In this document: piece by piece, positions 6,710 through 11,225 of the stretch | Numbering within the stretch: position 1 is the stretch's first letter | How the letters are laid out: the number at the start of each line of letters is the position of its first letter | DNA from: Tritrichomonas foetus | Taxonomy: Eukaryota; Parabasalia; Tritrichomonadida; Tritrichomonadidae | Direction: 5' to 3' | Length of the DNA stretch: 11,225 nt | Assembly: GCA_001839685.1 (NCBI GenBank) | Contig: MLAK01000619.1 | Location: 1 to 11,225 of the forward strand | Program-made: the position numbers and the translations under genes | The notes under the pieces: model-generated | Told to the model about the DNA's origin: nothing | What the model saw: only the letters and a program-made list of their open reading frames with translations | Database searches by the model: none

Positions 6710-7842
6710 GTTATAAATATATTTTAATATGTGTTTTTAAAAATCGAATTCTCTTAAGATGAAAATGAAAATCAATGAGAAAATGAAATGAAAGAAGACA
6801 TCGTATAAAGATCGCTTTTTGACCCAAGATTGATCTCATTTTTTTATATGATGTGCAGGTAACTTTCTCTAGAATAAATATGCTATTTTTAAGGAATTTC
6901 TACCAAGCATTTTCGAAAAATGACTTTTTTTATGAAACATTTTTTTTTCTAAAATTCATTTTTCAGAAGGTGCGAATAACTTTTTTTTGAAAATTAATTT
7001 TTATTTGATATTGATATTATATGGTTAATAAATTGGCAATAATATATTGCAAATAAAGATTGTTTTTTCTGTGATTTTTTAAGTTTGGGGAAATTGAATA
7101 GACATTCAAAAAGTTTCACCAAAAAACATCCTTTTTTACAGATATTGGTAGAAGCAGAGGAATACTTTGAAAATGTGATATATTTATATCATATTATATT
7201 TATTGAAATTCTACGAAGAATTATCGCGAAATAATGAAAATTCGAGTTTTTTAGGAATTTTATTTCATTTTCTATTCAATTTTTTTCAGAAAAGAATGTT
7301 GTGTTAGAATATGAGTGTTCAAAAATAAGTGGTCTATCATAAATATACATGGTATTTATTTGTAATTATACTCGAAAAAATTAGAAAATATTAAGCAGAT
7401 GATGTGTAAAAATTCAAAAATAAAAAAACTCTTTGGTGTACAGAATGGCCTATTCATTATTTTCTTAATTTCACTTGATAAAAATAAATTATATCAAAAA
7501 TAATTAGGATTTGGGGTTAGAGATCCTGAAAAATTGAAAAACCACGGTTTTAGAAATTATTATTTTTTCTACCCTTTAAAACCATTTAAACTTCAAATTA
7601 ATTATATATTCATAATATTTAAATATAAATAAGATTATACTATGAAATTTAAATCAAATTAATAATTTTTTACTGAAAAAAAATCAAATATCATTTTTCG
7701 AAATTGTCAAGTGACCAAGCTGCTGAACAATTTAATAATCATATATCGATAGTCTATCTAGTATGTAACGATGTAGTGTTTTTCTTTTTTCGAGAAACTT
7801 ATCCTGTCTGGAAAAAAAGTTGATTCAAAATATCTTTATACG
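6710..7842. other. AT-rich intergenic region with one short open fragment
   Basis: This is mostly homopolymeric A/T DNA without a supported gene. A purine-biased stretch at 6761-6796 is built of GAAAATGAAAAT-like units. A plus-strand open frame at 7179-7307 reads somewhat like protein (YLLKFYEELSRNNENSSFLG) and could be an outlying piece of the decayed gene that follows at 7843, but the intervening 500 bases cannot be joined with confidence. Confidence 0.35.
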
Positions 7843-8377
7843 ATGTGAAAGAAGAAATAATTGCAAAACATTCAGATGAAAGTATTAAAAGTGGTTTATT
7901 ACAAAAAATGAAAATTCGATGTTATATCGAATTTATACTCAATTTTGAATCGAAATGTGAAATTCGTCGCTTTTTGATTATAACTTTACAAGATGGAGTT
8001 ATTCTTCAAACAATGAAGATAATTCATATCTTTGTTTTTATTTCATAAATCATCAAATTTCTTTGGCAAATTATTCATATAAAATGGAAATATGGATTCA
8101 CTATATCATCTTCGTTCATGGAAAATTGAAGGTTCAAATGATAAAATTCATTGGGAAGAACTGAATTCTCATTTATATGACTTAACTTTAATTCTCGAAG
8201 TCAAACTGCTACATGTGAAATCAAAGATATAAATCACGATTTCGTTTCATTCGACTTACACAAGCAGGACCATCATCAGGTGAACATGGTCTTTTACTTA
8301 AGAACATCGAATACTTCGGAACATATGATCTCGGATTAAAATGTATAATTATCTTTACTCGATATCTTGAGTTTTAA
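7843..8377 (+). pseudogene. Frameshifted F5/8 type C (discoidin-like) domain pseudogene
   Basis: Consecutive pieces in all three plus frames line up with the order expected of an F5/8 type C carbohydrate-binding domain of the kind common in trichomonads, often behind a BTB domain. The pieces are NRNVKFVAF (about 7948-7974); DYNFTRWSYSSNNEDNSYLC then FINHQISLANYSYK (7976-8086); DSLYHLRSWKIEGSNDKIHW (8095-8154); NSRSQTATCEIKDINH (8190-8237); and RFRFIRLTQAGPSSGEHGLL then KNIEYFGTYDL (8237-8332). The last frame stops at 8375-8377. The SW-IEGSND and FIRLTQ-G motifs are the family hallmarks. At least four frame changes are needed (near 7972, 8092, 8183 and 8237), so no intact protein can be made unless the assembly is wrong. 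The leading stretch 7843-7917 (EEIIAKHSDESIKSGLLQKM) may be a remnant of the upstream domain. The domain name is recognised by eye. Confidence 0.75.
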
Positions 8378-8702
8378 AAATATTCTTTGAGTAAATATAA
8401 GACATTCTAATTATCTAATACATGCTATTAGGAATGAATTCGTAAACAGATAGATTTGTGAATTAAATCATTGCTCGCCAAGTGTAAAAAACAAAATTCG
8501 ATAATAAAGTATGGCGTTGCTAGTTTTATTTTATATCTGAGAATTTTGTTGGACATAACATAAATGAAGTACGAAAAAAGTTATTCTCAAGCTATTAAAT
8601 TTAATTGCGCAAAATATACAAGAAAGAATTCACATAAGAAGGGAGAATTCATAATAATGTGAGTGAGTTAGTTATTCTACCCAATCCTATTCAAAATAAC
8701 AC
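8378..8702. other. Intergenic region with a 32-codon open frame
   Basis: This lies between the F5/8 pseudogene and the convergent coiled-coil gene. From an ATG at 8564 to a TGA at 8662 on the plus strand, a 32-residue basic peptide can be read (starting MKYEKSYSQAIKFNCAKY). It follows an in-frame TAA directly, has no initiator-like motif close by, and I do not recognise it. I leave it as a possible small ORF only; the rest is AT-rich with no signal. Confidence 0.25.
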
Positions 8703-9713
8703 TTAAACAGTATATTTTTGAAGAATTTGAAGAAAATTGAGATGATTTTTTTCGTATTTTTCAAATCTATGTTTGGGAATAGAATTCTTTAATTTTTCTT
8801 CGAGTTCTTTTATTTTTTGAGTTAATTCTTTGTTTGTTAGATTCACTTTCTCAAAATTTCTCGAATATTCGTCCGAAGTCACCTTCAACGCGTTATATCG
8901 AGTTTTAAGCTTGTCATAATTTAGATTTATTTGCTCAATATCTATCTTATAATTTGTTTCAGCATTAGTAAATTTTTCGTGTATTTCAGAAATTTCATTT
9001 TTCATGTTTCTATTTTCAATTTCTAGGTTTCTAATCCTAAAATCTTTTTCTTTCATTTCTTTCTGCATTTCCTGGATCTGGTGAAGCAATTTTTGATTTT
9101 CTATTGACGATTGTTCATTTTTAGATGGTTCTGGTGGAAGGTTTTGATAAAGTTTGATTAAAACTTGAAATTCCTTGTTTAATTTGGAAGCTGCTAAGCC
9201 TTTTGAAACAACTTTTTCTAACTTTTCAATATTTTCTGGGCTAATACCTTGCAGCTTAGAATTTGAAACATTTGTAACTTCTTCATAAATGTTCGTCCAT
9301 TGTTCGACAGTTGTGAAATTTGTCAAATCTGTGATTTGAGTGTTGGCTAGAGGGCCATCCAAAATGGACTTTAATTCATTTCTTACATTTTCAAATAATT
9401 TTTCAGTAAAAACATGGAAATTTTTGATGAATGTTTTGAGAGAATTATTAAAATTGGAAATATTTTTCCTTTGCTGTGAAATTTTGGTGTTAGTTTCGTT
9501 AGTACATAACTTTTTGATTGTAGAATCGACCTCGATTGAGAAGTTATAAAGAAGTTTCATGTCGTAAGTTTGAGAATCTTGATTTTGTTCGCACAAAAAG
9601 CATAGTTCTTGGATATTTTCGAAAATCGTAGAAAGGGAAAGTTTGTATTCCATGACTGGTTTTTGCTCACCATCGAGGCGCTTGATTAAATCAAATCTTG
9701 TATTTCCAAACAT
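8703..9713 (-). CDS. Hypothetical coiled-coil protein
   Basis: The product, 336 residues from the first in-frame ATG, is not recognised. The frame is open further upstream, but the earlier possible start at 9749 is a TTG and unlikely in a eukaryote. The ATG at 9713 gives MFGNTRFDLIKRL and lies seven bases after a CATTTTTT initiator-like site. Residues 1-195 are mixed and probably helical, ending in a proline-containing hinge (NLPPEPSKNE, 191-200). Residues 202-310 are rich in E, K, Q, L and I with heptad-like spacing (QIQEMQKEMKEKDFRIRNLE, and again KELTQKIKELEEKLKN), which indicates a long parallel coiled coil. A short tail follows and ends LQKYTV. No signal peptide, membrane span or enzyme motif is visible. 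A structural or scaffolding role is the most that can be inferred. Its A+T-rich codon use resembles the helicase, not the aldolase. Confidence 0.75.
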   Translation of the reverse strand: MFGNTRFDLIKRLDGEQKPVMEYKLSLSTIFENIQELCFLCEQNQDSQTYDMKLLYNFSIEVDSTIKKLCTNETNTKISQQRKNISNFNNSLKTFIKNFHVFTEKLFENVRNELKSILDGPLANTQITDLTNFTTVEQWTNIYEEVTNVSNSKLQGISPENIEKLEKVVSKGLAASKLNKEFQVLIKLYQNLPPEPSKNEQSSIENQKLLHQIQEMQKEMKEKDFRIRNLEIENRNMKNEISEIHEKFTNAETNYKIDIEQINLNYDKLKTRYNALKVTSDEYSRNFEKVNLTNKELTQKIKELEEKLKNSIPKHRFEKYEKNHLNFLQILQKYTV

Positions 9714-9724
9714 AAAAAATGTCA
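9714..9724 (-). promoter_or_regulatory. Initiator-like site of the coiled-coil gene
   Basis: On the minus strand the bases before the ATG read TGACATTTTTT. The CATTTTT part fits the CA(+1)YTWY portion of the trichomonad initiator, but the T normally before C is an A here. Transcription from the A at 9720 would leave a seven-base leader, consistent with trichomonad practice. It also helps choose the ATG at 9713 as the start. Confidence 0.35.
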
Positions 9725-10263
9725 ACAATTTCCATACTAATTTGGTCAAGAATTTGATAAAGTTGGGTCAAATTATTTGACTTAATATAATTTATTACAC
9801 ATTAATGTGGTTATATTTAATTATGTGAATTAAACGTATGAATATTAAATTTTGATTCAATATATTGAAATGCTGAATAAGTACAAAATCATCACTCAAG
9901 GAATATTTTAATATGAAAAAGGAATTCTACAATTATTTTAGAAAATTAATAAATATTATATATTGTGATGAATTAATTATCAGTATCATAAATACAAACT
10001 CTAAAAATAGTCCAATAATACTAAATCATGGAATGAGAAAGAATTTTTCAATTCATAGAATTTTTCACAAAATAATCTATTCGTGAGTTTTTTAAAAATG
10101 AGATTTCACACTGCTCATATGATGAAATAAGTTTTATTTTTATATTTCAATTTTATAAAATATTTATACCGAATTAAGAGTATATTATTTTTCTCTTTAA
10201 TTGACCAGAATTGTTATTTTTACTTATGAGAATATTTTGAATACCATTTATTGAAATTTTTCA
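9725..10263. other. AT-rich intergenic region, no gene seen
   Basis: Stops are frequent in all frames and A/T runs dominate. Small local structures occur, such as the tandem AGAATTTTTCA words at 10041-10070 and the palindrome ATTGAAATTTTTCAAT at about 10250-10265. Neither is long enough to mean much in DNA of this composition. No RNA gene is apparent. Confidence 0.5.
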
Positions 10264-10692
10264 ATGAAGTCAATCATTTCTCAAAACCAAAATGATCTTG
10301 AAAGCGATTCTGTTTAATTATTCATCAAAATTTCCCAAACAAATAGTTCAACATCAATCGAATGAAAAATGGATTGTACCAGATTCCCCATGGGAATTCC
10401 ACACGAAGGTCAATTATTTCAACCTTTGTGAAGGGGAGTAATTATTATATAAAAGAAAAAGTTGCTTCATGTGGAGCGTTTTCAATATCATTTTTGAGAT
10501 TTTGAATTGTCTAAAAAATATGTTTTGAATACTATTCCTTATTATAGGAAAAAGTTAAAGTCAGTGATCTGGACGAAGTTTTCCCCGTTTCAAAAACATA
10601 CAGGCGAAACAAAAGAAGCGATTATCTCAATTCCAACAAGCAACCAAATTACAAATGTGAAAACAAATGATTATTTTGTTGTTTACAAATAG
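10264..10692 (+). pseudogene. Decayed coding remnant, possibly another F5/8-like domain
   Basis: This plus-strand stretch is less AT-rich than its flanks and carries several protein-like pieces in different frames. An ATG at 10264 opens MKSIISQNQNDLESDSV. A frame from 10292 to 10441 encodes 49 residues including KFPKQIVQHQSNEKWIVPDS. Another frame then reads SNYYIKEKVASCGAF, and 10507-10692 gives 61 residues ending NQITNVKTNDYFVVYK but starting at a TTG, not an ATG. The layout FPKQIV, then W and P, then SNYYIKEK recalls the first half of F5/8 type C domains, yet no hallmark such as SW-IEGSND is present, so that identity is only a guess. An intact gene is not possible as written. Confidence 0.35.
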
Positions 10693-11032
10693 ACATTTAT
10701 ACCCAAAGATCCGATACCAAAATTTTATCTTTATTGTGGATGTACCGTTTAAATAAATTTTAAACAATTTTCTTATTCATAGTAAATTTTTTTCTCGACC
10801 TATTTTTTTTTTTAATTTAATCAAGTTCTTTTTCCTTTTTCTGGATTTAATTCCACATGGAGATATTATTTTTGTTTATTTTCTGCCACTATAGTGCATA
10901 TTTTGTGGTGAGAAAAACATTATTTTGACTGTTTTGCCTTATTCGATTGGGAAATGGGTGATATTGTATATATATTTCGGATTCCGAGCCTTATAAATAC
11001 TATATGTCTTTGGTCTCAATATTTCTATTTAT
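10693..11032. other. Intergenic region, nothing identified
   Basis: This is A/T-rich with a few GC-richer words. A T run at 10803-10813 and the alternating TGTATATATATT at about 10964-10975 are simple-sequence features. I see no gene, RNA or promoter that I can support here. Confidence 0.45.
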
Positions 11033-11225
11033 GAATAATAATAATAAAAAAAAAAGAAGGAACGAAATAAAGGAATAAAAACTAACGAATCAAATAAATA
11101 ATGAAGTAAATGAATAATGAAATCAAGGATTAAGTAATTCAAGGAATAATGAAATCAAGGAATAATGAAGCAAATTAATAAAGGAATCAAGGAATAATGA
11201 AGTAAATGAATAATGAAATCAAGGA
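11033..11225. repeat. Degenerate minisatellite running off the window
   Basis: From about 11033 the sequence is built of variants of GAATAATGAARYAAAT and AATAATGAAATCAAGG, after a short AAT/poly-A lead-in. A 33-base block recurs exactly at 11097-11129 and 11193-11225, 96 bases apart, and a shortened copy of the same word (GAATAATGAAATCAAGG) lies at 11144-11160. The strand is strongly purine-biased and almost free of C. This is a higher-order tandem array, and it continues beyond the window because the last copy ends at the final base. Confidence 0.85.

Noticed and set aside
9714..9749. TTG at 9749 as start of the coiled-coil gene
   Set aside because: Non-ATG starts are not expected in a nuclear eukaryotic gene, and the ATG at 9713 has an initiator-like site directly upstream.
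11033..11225. CRISPR array at the right end
   Set aside because: The repeats are degenerate and overlapping, without unique spacers of constant length, and the genome is eukaryotic.

Overview
The window is a piece of an AT-rich protist genome, most likely from a parabasalid (a trichomonad such as Tritrichomonas or a relative). Four things point that way. The intergenic DNA is very AT-rich and the genes are single-exon, using TAA and TGA as stops. A trichomonad-type initiator (TCATTTCA) sits about ten bases before one start codon, and a looser CATTTTTT version lies just before another. A bacterial-type sugar aldolase sits beside a clearly eukaryotic DNA helicase. Decayed copies of an F5/8 type C (discoidin-like) domain are present, a family greatly expanded in trichomonads. 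The genus is an inference; three unresolved bases (213, 267, 384) suggest a draft assembly.

Layout. 1-811 is AT-rich DNA with an imperfect foldback at 390-557. 812-1115 is a GC-richer island with nested palindromes and short ORF fragments. 1312-2133 (minus) is a complete L-rhamnulose-1-phosphate aldolase. 2147-3977 is mainly non-coding; it holds a perfect 38-bp inverted repeat whose arms are 1.3 kb apart and, on the minus strand, a short decayed reading frame. 4150-6537 (minus) is a DDX11/Chl1-type iron-sulphur DNA helicase. 6538-7842 is AT-rich with one coding-like fragment just upstream of the helicase. About 7843-8377 (plus) is a frameshifted F5/8 type C pseudogene. 8703-9713 (minus) encodes an unrecognised protein with a long C-terminal coiled coil. 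9725-11032 is AT-rich with a second decayed coding remnant. 11033-11225 is the start of a degenerate minisatellite that runs off the window.

All three intact genes are on the minus strand but kilobases apart, so each is probably transcribed on its own. Nothing suggests a shared pathway: one enzyme of sugar catabolism, one chromosome-maintenance helicase and one structural coiled-coil protein. No rhamnose isomerase, kinase or transporter is present. I found no CRISPR array, rRNA, tRNA, intact transposase or coherent new multi-gene system. The most noteworthy items are the laterally acquired aldolase with its distinctive composition, the multiply frameshifted F5/8 pseudogene, and the perfect long-range inverted repeat.
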